Translations under genes and position numbers: made by a program
Notes under the pieces: generated by a model
Told to the model about the DNA's origin: nothing
Databases searched by the model: none
Seen by the model: the letters and a program-made list of their open reading frames with translations, nothing else
Origin: Streptomyces hygroscopicus
GTDB taxonomy: Bacteria > Actinomycetota > Actinomycetes > Streptomycetales > Streptomycetaceae
Reading direction: 5' to 3'
NCBI GenBank assembly: GCA_002021875.1
Contig: CP018627.1
Coordinates: forward strand, 3,162,001 to 3,226,000
Length of the DNA stretch: 64,000 bases
In this document: positions 54,226-63,686 of the stretch, in pieces
How positions within the stretch are numbered: position 1 is the stretch's first letter
Layout: each line of letters begins with the position of its first letter

Positions 54226-55184
54226 ACCGGCCTCCCGGTGCCGCGGCGCTCGACCGCGCGGGCGTCAAGACCGGCCAGCCCGCGCACCGCCACATACGCC
54301 TTCTCGTGTCCCGGCAGCGAGACGCGGCCGCGCAGGACGGCCGCGGGATCCTTGGCGATCCGGTCCAGGAGTCTGCTGTAGATGCCCGCCATCGCGGATA
54401 CACACGCCCCGCTGCGCCGGTCCAGCAGCGGCAGCAGCCTAAAGCCCTCGGCGAAGAGCGCCCTGGCCCGGCGCACCTCGAAGTGGACCAGGCCGGTGAA
54501 GTCGGCGTCGGGCGGTGCGGTGGAGCCGCGGAACGCGTCGGCGCAGCCGAATTTGGCGAGGTCGTCGGCGGGCAGATAGGTGCGCCCGGTGGCGGCGTCC
54601 TCGCGCACGTCCCGGAGGATGTTGGTGAGCTGCAGGGCGAGCCCGAGGGTGTCGGCGTAGTACGGGGCGCGCTCGAGCTCGTCCTCGCTGTGGCCGGTGC
54701 CGGGGGCGGTCCCGAAGACGCCGAGCGACAGCCGTCCGATGGCGCCCGCCACGCAGCGGCAGTAGACCTTGAGGTCGTCCCAGGTCTCGTAGGTCTGCCC
54801 GGCCACGTCCATCAGCACGCCGTCGATCAGTTCGTCCAGCGCGTCGAGCGGGATCGGGAAGCGGTGTGCGGCATGGGCGAGGGCGACGGCGACGGGGTCG
54901 GTGTCGTCCTCCTCGATCCCGCCGCCCCGCATCCGGTCCAGCAGGGCACGGGTGTCCGCCAGCCGGGCCCGCTTGGCCTCCGGGCCGAGGGGGCCGTCGC
55001 CGATGTCGTCGACCCGGCGGGAGAAGGCGTACAGAGCCGACATCGCATGGCGCTTCTCCGTCGGCAGCAGCCTGATGCCGTAGGCGAAGTTGCGGGCCTG
55101 GTGCCCGGTCACGGCCTCGCAATAGCGGTACGCCGCGAGCACTGGCGCGGACGCGTGCGGAGATCCCTTCACGGTCCGGCTCAC
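54222..55184 (-). CDS. hpnD: Presqualene diphosphate synthase HpnD
   Basis: A 320-residue squalene/phytoene synthase-family enzyme. Asp-rich motifs are RRVDDIGDG (about 56-64) and NILRDVREDAATGRTYLP. HpnD joins two farnesyl diphosphates to presqualene diphosphate. ATG overlaps the hpnC stop by ATGA, so the three squalene genes are translationally coupled. Confidence 0.95.
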   Translation of the reverse strand: MSRTVKGSPHASAPVLAAYRYCEAVTGHQARNFAYGIRLLPTEKRHAMSALYAFSRRVDDIGDGPLGPEAKRARLADTRALLDRMRGGGIEEDDTDPVAVALAHAAHRFPIPLDALDELIDGVLMDVAGQTYETWDDLKVYCRCVAGAIGRLSLGVFGTAPGTGHSEDELERAPYYADTLGLALQLTNILRDVREDAATGRTYLPADDLAKFGCADAFRGSTAPPDADFTGLVHFEVRRARALFAEGFRLLPLLDRRSGACVSAMAGIYSRLLDRIAKDPAAVLRGRVSLPGHEKAYVAVRGLAGLDARAVERRGTGRPV

Positions 55185-56122
55185 CCCTCTCTTCGCAGTG
55201 TCGCCCCCACCTCGCGCAGCAGGCTGAGCTTGGTGGGCCTGGGCGGTCCAGGGAGTACGTCATGTCCCGCGGCCGCGACCGCCCGCAGGGCGGCCCGCCC
55301 CCCGGCCACGAATCCGGCGAGCAGCACCTTGAGCCTGCCGTGGACGCTACCCACCAGGGGGGTGCCTTCATTCAGCAGGGCAGCGGCGCGTTCCGCCTCC
55401 TTCGCGACCAGGGCGCGCAACCGTACGCCGCCCCTGGGGGCGGCGAGGTCGGCCTCGGTCACGCCGAAGCGTTTCATGTCCTCGGCGGGCAGATACACGC
55501 GGTCCCTGCGGAGGTCCTCGGCCACGTCCTGCAGATGCTCGACGATCTGCAGGGCGGTGCAGATGGCGTCCGAGTGGCGGATCCGCTCGGGGCTCGCGGT
55601 GCCGGTGATGCCGAGGACGAGCCGTCCGACCGGGTTGGCGGACAGCTCGCAGTAGTCGAGCAGCTCCTGGTAGGTGGCGTACCGCCGGATCCGCTGGTCC
55701 TGGCGGTTGGCCTCGATGAGGCCGCGGAAGGGCTCGGGGGTGAGCCCATGGCGGTGGACGGTGGGGCGCAGGGCCGCCAGCAGCGGATGGCGCGGCTCCC
55801 CGAAGGGCTGGAAGACCCGGTGGAGGTCGGCCTCGAACGCGTCCAGCATCGCGAGCGCGTCGCCCGCCTGGTCGCGGTCCAGCCCGAGCAGTTCGGCGTC
55901 GGCGCCGCCGGGGGCCAGATCACCGTCGCCGATGTCGTCGACCAGCCGGGCGTAGCCGTAGACGGCCATCAGATCGGTGCGCCAGGCTCGGGGAAGGAAG
56001 AAGGGGGCCACGGGGAAGTTCTCGTGGGCGGCCTTGTCGAGCACGGCACGAGCGGCTTCCTGCCCGCCGCTTCGGCTGCTCGACGTGGTATGGGACCCGC
56101 TGCGCTCGTCCTCGACGGTCAC
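55181..56122 (-). CDS. hpnC: Hydroxysqualene synthase HpnC
   Basis: A 313-residue squalene/phytoene synthase-family enzyme that turns presqualene diphosphate into hydroxysqualene. Motifs are ARLVDDIGDGD and EHLQDVAEDLRRDRVYLPAED. First gene of the hopanoid operon. The GTG at 56122 has only a weak ribosome site, so the start may be a few codons off. Confidence 0.94.
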   Translation of the reverse strand: MTVEDERSGSHTTSSSRSGGQEAARAVLDKAAHENFPVAPFFLPRAWRTDLMAVYGYARLVDDIGDGDLAPGGADAELLGLDRDQAGDALAMLDAFEADLHRVFQPFGEPRHPLLAALRPTVHRHGLTPEPFRGLIEANRQDQRIRRYATYQELLDYCELSANPVGRLVLGITGTASPERIRHSDAICTALQIVEHLQDVAEDLRRDRVYLPAEDMKRFGVTEADLAAPRGGVRLRALVAKEAERAAALLNEGTPLVGSVHGRLKVLLAGFVAGGRAALRAVAAAGHDVLPGPPRPTKLSLLREVGATLRREG

Positions 56123-56484
56123 CGTGGACAGCCAGGCGTACGGGCGAGACCCAGGACGCCACGTGGATCCCGGCGACCGGGCCCCGCGGGAGCGCTGGAG
56201 ATGGGCCGTCTAGCCAATGCCGTCACATCCCCCGTTCTACACCGGTTACCAGGGTCGGCACGATCCGGACACGCCGCTCCGTCTTGTCAACGGGCTCCGG
56301 CGCCTAGCCCCCGAAAAGGGGACAACGGCCCGGCTCCGGCATGATCCGGACGGTGATTGCCATAGCTTACGCCTCTCGGTGTACACGTGTACGGGGCGAT
56401 ACCCCGATGTGACCTCCGATGTGGCGCCGGGCGGGTGACCGGAGAACGCCCCCGGGCCGGTCTCCGGGGGGCCTTCGGACGGCC
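56123..56484 (-). promoter_or_regulatory. Hopanoid operon upstream region
   Basis: No gene is seen. On the minus strand it has a perfect TTGACA (56285-56290) without a clear -10 partner, a TAAGCT box (about 56366-56371), and the perfect palindrome GTACACGTGTAC (56381-56392), which could be the site of the adjacent TetR protein. The promoter is not certain. Confidence 0.45.
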
Positions 56485-57225
56485 TCAGACGACCTCTTCG
56501 TAGAACTCGGCGATGTCCAGCACACGGCACAGATCGCGGAGCTCGAACTCGAAGAAGTGCTGACCCTCGGAGAGCGCGAAGGACATATGGCCGAGCGCCT
56601 CCATGGAGATCACCCCGTACAGCCGCACCCAGCAGCGGAGCATCACGGCGATGGCGCCGGGGGGCATGTCGACGTCCTGGTCCTCGCTGAGCGCGGTGAG
56701 GGTGGTCGCGAGCCCGGGGTCGAGCTCCTCGACCTCCGGGGCGGGGAAGCCGCGCACCCGCCACAGATCGGCGACCAGATCGGAGAAGACGGAGCCGAAG
56801 ACCCAGCTCATATGGCGCTCGGGCTTGGTCTCCTCACGGCCGAGCCCCGGGGCCCACGGGCCGAGGATGAGCCCGAACTCATGGGGGTGCTTGATCGCCC
56901 AGACGCGCAGCGCGCGGGCGCCGCTGATCCACCGGCGGCCCGGCTCCTCCTCGGGGTGCTGACCGAGGACCCCGCGCATGAAGCGGGCCATCTCCTCGAA
57001 AATGTCCACACGCAGCTGAAGGATCAGCGCATCCCGACTACTGAAGTAGCGGTAGACGGCCGGCGCGGTCATGCCCATCTCACGCGCGATGGCGCGGATG
57101 GTCACATTTTCCGGGCCCTCCTGAACCAGGAGCGTCCGGGCGACGTCCTTGATTTCACGGATGGTCGCGATGCGCAGGCGCTCGCGCCGTGAGTACGGTG
57201 CGACGTGCGCTTCCCCTGGCGACAC
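56485..57225 (-). CDS. TetR-family regulator with WHG-type C-terminal domain
   Basis: A 246-residue repressor. GTG 57225 follows GGGAGGGGGACGC. The TetR helix-turn-helix is at residues 15-62 (EIKDVARTLLVQEGPENVTI in part, MGMTAPAVYRYFSSRDAL). The C-terminal ligand domain has RVWAIKHPHEFGLILGPWAP, seen in WHG-domain regulators. It lies upstream of hpnC on the same strand and may regulate the hopanoid operon, itself, or both. Confidence 0.9.
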   Translation of the reverse strand: MSPGEAHVAPYSRRERLRIATIREIKDVARTLLVQEGPENVTIRAIAREMGMTAPAVYRYFSSRDALILQLRVDIFEEMARFMRGVLGQHPEEEPGRRWISGARALRVWAIKHPHEFGLILGPWAPGLGREETKPERHMSWVFGSVFSDLVADLWRVRGFPAPEVEELDPGLATTLTALSEDQDVDMPPGAIAVMLRCWVRLYGVISMEALGHMSFALSEGQHFFEFELRDLCRVLDIAEFYEEVV

Positions 57226-58501
57226 GCGTCCCCCTCCCTGATGCTGCGCCGCTCGACAACCCGGCGTACACGCACACGATACAGCGCCTCCGTTTAGTGA
57301 ACAGCGGCGGTGACAGTGGCTCTGGTTCAACTGCTAGTCCCCCGACCCTGCCACAGATCCGTGGGGTTGCCCCGCCGGTTGGCTCAGCGACCACCGTCCG
57401 GGTCAGCGGACGACGCGGGGGAGCGTCCGTACATACGTCGGACATTCATTCGGGAAGAAGGCGCGGGAGTGCTCTCGCAACGGCCGGGGAATCGCCGATC
57501 ACCGCATTCGGTGCCACCCATGCGGTAAACGCTCCTGGCGGAGGCGAGATTGCGTTCCCGTCCGCCTCGGCAGGTGCGGGGAAACGGCCCGCCCCACCCG
57601 TTCCACCAGGAGCGGAGAGAAAACCGACCGGTCGGCACCGTGGATTTCCACTTCGGCCCGCCGGGAGAGCCTCGAACACCGAGGGAAAACGGGTCATGGC
57701 ATTCCGGTCGGCGGCGCCGGGGCGTTCGGCCGTCCCGGGGTTTCCGCGGCTCAGCCGGAAGACGTCGCGGTGACACGGGATCACCGCCGCGTGGTTCACC
57801 CGGGGCCGATCCACTCACACGTCCGGCCCATACGAATAGGATGCGGCGGAAGCAAGGGTGGTTACCTCAAGAGTGATACCGCCCTTGTCTCCCATATCCG
57901 GGCAGCCGGGCCGCGGGCTTTCGCGATGAGACCAGGTCGGCTCAGAGAAGCCCGGACCGGGCGGTTCCCACGGACCTCGCCCCCCGAGTCCTCCCGCACC
58001 GCGTCCGTTTTCTCGTCAACATCATGCCGAGACGCGCTTTCCCCGAAAAGCGCCCGCGCCTCGTGGATAACGATCTCTCACCCCGGCTCCCCGACTCCGG
58101 TGCGGGCGCGTTCCTTACCACGCCAGTTCGGTTCGCATTCGATCAGCAGTTCACTCCGCGCGAGTTCCTGACGCGCTTTCCCGGGCGAGATCGTCCGCGC
58201 GACATCAGGGAAGGCGACGGGGTCCCGCCCGGCCCGGAACTCAGCTTCCGCTTACGCCTTCGGACCGCGGTGGAAGGGGACGCTCACGTCCATGATCACC
58301 GCCTTGCGCGGGCCCGCCGCCTTCTCCGCGACGGCCGCGGCGCACAGGGCGGCCGATCGCCCATAGGGGCACGCTTCCCAACTCGCCCTCCCCCAAGGCG
58401 TTTACGGATTTTTTACCACCCGTACGGCCTTCCGGCGGACGGGAAAGGGCGGGTTCGGCCACCAACGGGTGGATCGGGCCGGATCCGGGTGACGGCGGGG
58501 C
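57226..58501. other. 1.28-kb gene-free interval
   Basis: No gene with a start, ribosome site and codon bias is found. It holds a plus-strand TAGGAT promoter box with a hairpin at the predicted transcript start (57837-57887) and, on the minus strand at 58252-58401, a 49-codon coding-like open frame without a start (RSAALCAAAVAEKAAGPRKA, then VIMDVSVPFHRGPKA) that may be a gene tail. It has lower GC than its flanks. Confidence 0.55.
57837..57887 (+). ncRNA. Candidate small RNA start with 5' hairpin
   Basis: TAGGAT at 57837-57842 with CTCACA 17 bp upstream forms a plausible promoter. The predicted RNA would begin almost at CAAGGGTGGT (57853-57862), which pairs with ACCGCCCTTG (57878-57887) around 15 bases. 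No coding frame follows. Confidence 0.3.
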
Positions 58502-59935
58502 CTACGGATGGTGGGGGCAGGCGGCGGGAGCGGCGGGGGCGGTCCGCCGGGACGGGCGGGGCGCGGCGGTGCTCCGCTCGCGTGGGGTCACCGTCACCAT
58601 CACGTTCTGCAGCGGCCGCAGCGAGATCACCGGCGAGCCGTACCTCAGCTCGGTCCCCGGGATCCGGCTGATCCGGAAGCGCTGGTTCACCATGGCCACG
58701 ATGATGCGCAGCTCCAGCAGCGCCATGAAGTTGCCGACGCACTGCCGGGGCCCCGTGCCGAACGGGAGGTACGCCATCCGCAGCCGCTCCTTGATGGCCT
58801 GCGGGGTGAACCGGTACGGGTCGAAGGCCAGCGGGTTGTCCCAGTGGCGCGGGTTGTGGTGGGAGACCAGCGGGGACAGCAGCACCGAGGAGCCCGGTTC
58901 GATGTCATAGCCGCCGAGGGTGTCCGCGTCCACCGCCGCCCTGGGGAAGATCCAGATGGGCGGGTGCATCCGCAGGCTCTCGTCGACGACCATCTTGGTG
59001 TACGTGAGCGACTCGGCGCTCGCCACGTCCGGCAGCCCGCCCCCGAGCACCGTGGCGATCTCGGCGTCCAGCTCCTCCTGGACCCCGGGGTGGCCGGCGA
59101 TCGACAGCAGCGTCCAGCACAGGGAGACGGCCGTGGTCTCATGGCCGGCCAGATAGACGGTGAGCAGCTCGTCCTTGATCTGCTGATCGGTCCAGGGCTC
59201 ACCGGTGGCCGGGTCGGTGGCCTGCTCCATCAGCGCGATCAGCGGCCCCTCCCCCGTCTCCGCGTAGCTCCGGCGCACATCGGCCACGATGCGGTCGAAA
59301 ACCCGGTGGATCCTGAGGATCTTGCGCTGACGGTCCGTCGGCACCCACGAGGGCAGCATCTCGGTGGCGGTGCCGCGCCGGAACATCACCTCCACCACAT
59401 CGTCCACGATCGTCTTGAGCATGGCCGAGTCCGGCTTGATGTCGTAGGCGAACAGCGAGCGGCTGAGGGTGACCAGGGTCAGCCGCAGCATGTCGGTCAT
59501 CAGGTCGACCGGCTCACCGGCGGCGGCCTTGCGCTCCCAGGTCTCCAGCATCTCCTCGGTGGCCCGGATGATGTTGGGGATGATGTCGGTGATGGCGTTC
59601 TTGAGGAAGACCGGCTGCACCGCCCGCCGGTGGGCGCGCCAGAACTCGCCGTCGGTGGTGAGCAGTCCCTTGCCCATGACCACGCCGAACTGCTCGTAGA
59701 GCGGGCCGCGGACGTAGTTGCCGTTGTTCTCCACCAGCACCCGGCGCACCGCCTCGGGCTCGGTCACCTGGTGCACCAGGAAGGGGCCGAGCCGCATCCG
59801 GACGATCTCGCCGTGGTCGCGCTGCAGACCGAGGAGGAATTCGGCGGTGTTCCGCTTCCAGGGGCCCAGACTGCCCATCAGCGGGACACCCTTGGGGCCG
59901 GGTGCCAGGCGCGGTGCGGAGGTCGCTGTGCTCAT
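58502..59935 (-). CDS. Cytochrome P450
   Basis: A 477-residue haem monooxygenase. The I-helix oxygen motif AGHETT is at 263-268, ExxR (ESLR) at 319-322, and the haem loop FGTGPRQCVG with Cys399. Longer than most Streptomyces P450s, with an N-terminus (PGPKGVPLMGSLGPW) like fatty-acid or CYP102/CYP4-like forms. It overlaps the SDR gene by ATGA and is the last gene of a polyketide-type operon, so it probably oxidises the product. Confidence 0.93.
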   Translation of the reverse strand: MSTATSAPRLAPGPKGVPLMGSLGPWKRNTAEFLLGLQRDHGEIVRMRLGPFLVHQVTEPEAVRRVLVENNGNYVRGPLYEQFGVVMGKGLLTTDGEFWRAHRRAVQPVFLKNAITDIIPNIIRATEEMLETWERKAAAGEPVDLMTDMLRLTLVTLSRSLFAYDIKPDSAMLKTIVDDVVEVMFRRGTATEMLPSWVPTDRQRKILRIHRVFDRIVADVRRSYAETGEGPLIALMEQATDPATGEPWTDQQIKDELLTVYLAGHETTAVSLCWTLLSIAGHPGVQEELDAEIATVLGGGLPDVASAESLTYTKMVVDESLRMHPPIWIFPRAAVDADTLGGYDIEPGSSVLLSPLVSHHNPRHWDNPLAFDPYRFTPQAIKERLRMAYLPFGTGPRQCVGNFMALLELRIIVAMVNQRFRISRIPGTELRYGSPVISLRPLQNVMVTVTPRERSTAAPRPSRRTAPAAPAACPHHP

Positions 59936-60858
59936 CGGTGGTCTCCTTGCTTTCGCGGCCGCGGCCCGCGGGGCACCGGAAAGAGGCGGCGCACGAAGAG
60001 ATGGTCGAAAAGGGCGTCGGGCGCGAGGCGCCGCAGGGCGATCGTGCTGTGGGCGAGGAGTCCGACGGGGTAGCGGGCGCGCGGCCGGGAGCCGCGGGCG
60101 CCCTTCGCCACCACCTTCGCCACCCGCCGGGCCACGTCGTCGGACTGGATCGCGAAGGTGCCCGCCAGGGTCCGGCGGCTGCCGGTGTAGATCGCCTCGA
60201 AGTACTCGGCGCTCTCCCGGCGGAAGGTCTCGTAGGTCCGGCTCACCGGCCGCAGATTGGCGACGTAGGTGGCACCGAAGCGGGTGGTGCGCACCGGGCC
60301 CGGCTCGACGAGGACGACCCGCACCCCGAAGTCGGCCACCTCGTTCCGCAGGGAGTCGCTGAGCGCCTCCACGGCGTGCTTGGTGGCGTTGTAGAAGCCC
60401 GAGCCGGGGACGGCGTAACGGCCGAAGATGGAGGAGATGTTGACGATGGTGCCGCCGCCGTGGGCGCGCATCGCGGGCAGCACGAGCTGGCTGAGCCGGA
60501 CCAGTCCGTACACATTGGTCTCGAACTGCTCGCGCACCTCGGCCATGGAGGCTTCCTCGATACAGCCCGACATGGCGTAGCCGGCGCTGTTGACCAGCGC
60601 CCCCACCGCGCCGTGCGCCGCCTCGACCTTGGCGACCGCGGTGGCCATGGACTCCTCGTCGGTGACGTCGAGCGCCAGGGTGTGGATACCGAGCGCCGCG
60701 AGCTCATCCAGCGTCTCGGGCCGCCGTGCGGTGGCGTACACGGCATGCCCGGCCCGGTGCAGCCGCAGCGCGCACGCGCGGCCGATTCCGGAGGAGCAGC
60801 CGGTGATGAGGACCGGGAGGCCGGCCCCGGGTCCCGGGGCCGGCGAGCGGCCGGTCAC
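59932..60858 (-). CDS. Short-chain dehydrogenase of the polyketide-type cluster
   Basis: A 308-residue SDR. The cofactor motif TGCSSGIG is at 20-27, NSAG follows, and the active-site Tyr/Lys are in FYNATKHAVE. A C-terminal extension (LRRLAPDALFDHLFVRRLFP) is typical of membrane-associated ketoreductases. GTG overlaps the SnoaL-like gene by four bases. Substrate unknown. Confidence 0.9.
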   Translation of the reverse strand: MTGRSPAPGPGAGLPVLITGCSSGIGRACALRLHRAGHAVYATARRPETLDELAALGIHTLALDVTDEESMATAVAKVEAAHGAVGALVNSAGYAMSGCIEEASMAEVREQFETNVYGLVRLSQLVLPAMRAHGGGTIVNISSIFGRYAVPGSGFYNATKHAVEALSDSLRNEVADFGVRVVLVEPGPVRTTRFGATYVANLRPVSRTYETFRRESAEYFEAIYTGSRRTLAGTFAIQSDDVARRVAKVVAKGARGSRPRARYPVGLLAHSTIALRRLAPDALFDHLFVRRLFPVPRGPRPRKQGDHR

Positions 60859-61292
60859 GCGGGGGGCGCGTCGAACGCCCCGAGCTGGGTGGCGAGGTCG
60901 TAGCTGTCCATGGAGAACCAGCTCTCCACGATCTTGCCCTCGTCGTTGAACTCGTCGATGACGATGCCGGGGATCTCCAGCGCGCGGCCCTGCGCCGGGA
61001 TGATGCCCGCGTAGGCGTCGCCGGTGTGGGTGCCGCGTGCGGTGAACCGGCTGACGACCTTGTTCCCGTCCAGGATCCAGTCGTTCACGGTGACCTGGAG
61101 GTCGGGGAAGGAGGCGCGCTGCAGCCGCACCCACTCCTTCAGGTGCTCCACGCCTTCCTTGCCGTTCTCGGCGGTGCCGTGGCTGATGTGGTCCTCGGTG
61201 GCGCCCTCGTAGATGACGTCCAGATTGCCCTTGTTGAGGCACTGCTCGTAGTAGCGCTCGAGGACGGCCTTGTTCTGTTCGGGAGTGGACAT
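60855..61292 (-). CDS. SnoaL-like polyketide cyclase/ester cyclase family protein
   Basis: A 145-residue alpha+beta-barrel protein (NTF2-like). Residues LERYYEQCLNKGNLDVIYEG and FTARGTHTGDAYAGIIPAQG, plus GKIVESWFSMD, match SnoaL-like and ester-cyclase proteins. It may shape or hydrate a cluster intermediate. Coupled to its downstream neighbour by a GTGA overlap. Confidence 0.88.
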   Translation of the reverse strand: MSTPEQNKAVLERYYEQCLNKGNLDVIYEGATEDHISHGTAENGKEGVEHLKEWVRLQRASFPDLQVTVNDWILDGNKVVSRFTARGTHTGDAYAGIIPAQGRALEIPGIVIDEFNDEGKIVESWFSMDSYDLATQLGAFDAPPA

Positions 61293-61304
61293 GGGGTTCC
61301 CTTT

Positions 61305-63686
61305 CTATTCCGTGGTGTTTCCCAGCGGGCCGGAGAGTCCCGAGACGGTCGCCACGGGGTCCCCGGAGTCTGCGTCGGTGATCCGCCAGACGCCGAGCGA
61401 GGGATCGCCCTCGACGCGGGTGGGTCCGCGCTCGGCGGAGTGCGGTGTGATGCGGCCGAGGATCAGTGGGTCGGCGGTGACCGAGAGCCCGTCGCCCTGG
61501 GTGGTGCACCGCCGCACCACGTTCTCCAGCGCGGCGACCGGAAGGGCCGTCCCGGGCACGAGGGGCGTCGCCCACAGGTCGGCCGGCGGGCAGCGCGGAA
61601 CCTCGGCCACCAGCCGGCCCTCCGGCTCCACTCCCCATGCGCACAGCGGCACCACGGCGCCGCGCCAGTGCAGGAACGGCGGCCCGGAGCGGAGGGTGGT
61701 GGTCTGCCGGACGGTGGGGCCCGGCGGGGCGGGCGGCCGTGGCGCGCCGGTCTCGTGGACGATGCGCAGGCCGGCCTCGGGGCCGTCCCCGGCCCCCTCC
61801 CGGCGGTAGCGGACCTCCACGACCCAGTTGTGCCCCTCGTGGAAGCCGCGGGCCTCGCGGACCAGCCGGATCGCGGGGCCGTCCAGGCGCAGCAGCGACA
61901 GCGGCACCACGATCTCCTCCAGAACACCGGCCGTGAGCGCCGGGAAGTCCTCCGGGACGATCCATTCGGCGGCCCGCAGGGCGTTCTCCAGCAGGAGGGA
62001 GGGCGGCAGCGCGGGGGCGCCGTCGACGCGGAAGTCGCCGAGCGCGGGGGTGTGTTCGGGGTCGAGGACGACGCGTGCCGTCATCCGGGCGTGCGGCTGG
62101 TAGGCGGTCACCTCGCCGAGGTGGAAGATCTTCGGATAGGCGGTGGCGAAACCGGGCAGCGCGGGCACCACGGGATAGCCGATGGCCTGTCCCGGGTCGA
62201 TGGCCTGGCCCAGCGGCCCGACGAAGGTGACCTCGCCCTCGGAGGCCCCCAGCAGTTCGGCCCGCCAGCGCTCCAGCCCGTCCGCCACGTCGATCGCGGC
62301 CATGTAGCGCAGGGTGGCGGCGAAGTTGGCGATCAGCCCGATGCGGTCCCAGGTGGGCCAGGCGAGGGTCATCACGGGGAACGCGGCCCGGCGGGCGGCC
62401 CACTGGCCGAGCCTGGCCAGCCCGTCGTTGGCGGCGGCGTATTCGAGCTGGCCGACCATGCCGCCGAGGCGTCCGGTGAGGGAGCCGACGCTGCAGAAGA
62501 ACTTCAGGTCGCGGTCGCGCACCTCCTCGAAGACATTGAGGAAGCCCTCGATCTTGACCTCGACGGTGCGCAGGATCTCCTCGTCGGTCTTCTTCGGCAG
62601 CCGGGCGGAGGTGTCCACTCCGGCGTTGTGCACCACTCCGGCGAGCCTGCCGCCCTCCAGCGCGTCCTCGCGCCGGATGAGCTCGCGCACCTGGGCTCGG
62701 TCGGTGAAGTCGCAGCGCGCGTACTCGACGCGCAGCCCCTCCCGCCGGGCGCGGGTCAGATGGGTGGCGAGCTCCCACAAGCGGTGGGTGCGGGCGAGCC
62801 GGGCCCGGGTCTTCGCGGGCGACTCGCCCTTCGTACGGCCCGCCCAGACCTCCTTCTCGTACCGCTTCCACCCGGCCTCGTCCACGCCGAACCAGGGCTC
62901 GTCCCCGCTCGGGAACGGCTCCCGGCCGGTGACCACGACCCGTACGCCGTGCCGGGCGGCCAGCGACCTGGCCAGCTCCCAGCCGATGCCCCGGCCGCCG
63001 CCGGAGATCAGCACGGTGTCCTGGGGGCCGAGGGTGAGGACGGGCGCGGCCACGGGCCGGTCCTCGGGGGTGAGGGTGAACCGGCGGCCGTCCCGGTGGC
63101 CGACCTCGATCTCGCCGGTGCGGCCGAGCTCGGCGGCGACGATGCCGGGCAGGTCGGCGGAGGCGGCCAGGTCGATGTCCACGACCCGGGCGTTCACATT
63201 GGGGAACTCCCGGTGCAGGGTCTTGGCGAGCCCCGCCCAGATGCCGCCCAGGGGCTGCTCCAGACCGTCCCGCGGATGCTGGCCCATCCCGCCGCCGAGA
63301 TAGCTGACGGCGAGATAGAACAGCCGGTCCGCGGTCGTCTCCGCCGCCCAGTCGTCGTAGACGCCGCGCAGCGCGGTCACGGTCCCGGTCAGCGCCTGAC
63401 GCCAGGCCCCGGCGAAGGCGGCGGGGTCCGGGTCGTACGCCCGGCCCACGGTGAGGTCGACGATGGCGTCCACGGGGCCGGGGCCGTCCGGCTCCCGGCG
63501 CACCAGCGCGCCGTGTTCCTTCAGTTCGCGCTCCACACCGGCGGCGATGTCCTCCTCGCCGCCGATCAGCAGCACCCGTATCCCGGCGAGCCGGGGGTGC
63601 GGCCCGGCGGGGCGCGGCAGCTCGGTGAGCCGCCACACCATCCGGGTCACCGGCTGGACCGGCGCGCCTTCCTCGGCCACGGTCAT
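61305..63686 (-). CDS. Ketoreductase-dehydratase protein of an iterative PKS/PUFA-like synthase
   Basis: A 793-residue two-part protein. Residues 200-470 are a PKS-type ketoreductase: cofactor motif ISGGGRGIGWELARSLAARH, and the Ser-Tyr active site in SVGSLTGRLGG and EYAAANDGLARLG. A long insert between them (WKRYEKEVWAGRTKGESPAK) is typical of enediyne- or PUFA-like synthases. Residues 530-780 look like a double hot-dog dehydratase (LGDFRVDGAPALPPSLLLEN). No ACP or KS is present, so it must act with other subunits beyond the window. It overlaps the next gene by ATGA. Confidence 0.82.
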   Translation of the reverse strand: MTVAEEGAPVQPVTRMVWRLTELPRPAGPHPRLAGIRVLLIGGEEDIAAGVERELKEHGALVRREPDGPGPVDAIVDLTVGRAYDPDPAAFAGAWRQALTGTVTALRGVYDDWAAETTADRLFYLAVSYLGGGMGQHPRDGLEQPLGGIWAGLAKTLHREFPNVNARVVDIDLAASADLPGIVAAELGRTGEIEVGHRDGRRFTLTPEDRPVAAPVLTLGPQDTVLISGGGRGIGWELARSLAARHGVRVVVTGREPFPSGDEPWFGVDEAGWKRYEKEVWAGRTKGESPAKTRARLARTHRLWELATHLTRARREGLRVEYARCDFTDRAQVRELIRREDALEGGRLAGVVHNAGVDTSARLPKKTDEEILRTVEVKIEGFLNVFEEVRDRDLKFFCSVGSLTGRLGGMVGQLEYAAANDGLARLGQWAARRAAFPVMTLAWPTWDRIGLIANFAATLRYMAAIDVADGLERWRAELLGASEGEVTFVGPLGQAIDPGQAIGYPVVPALPGFATAYPKIFHLGEVTAYQPHARMTARVVLDPEHTPALGDFRVDGAPALPPSLLLENALRAAEWIVPEDFPALTAGVLEEIVVPLSLLRLDGPAIRLVREARGFHEGHNWVVEVRYRREGAGDGPEAGLRIVHETGAPRPPAPPGPTVRQTTTLRSGPPFLHWRGAVVPLCAWGVEPEGRLVAEVPRCPPADLWATPLVPGTALPVAALENVVRRCTTQGDGLSVTADPLILGRITPHSAERGPTRVEGDPSLGVWRITDADSGDPVATVSGLSGPLGNTTE

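Noticed and set aside
57384..58465. Several frames of 70-145 codons in the gap after the TetR gene
   Set aside because: None combines a ribosome site, proper start and Streptomyces third-position bias; they overlap each other on both strands.
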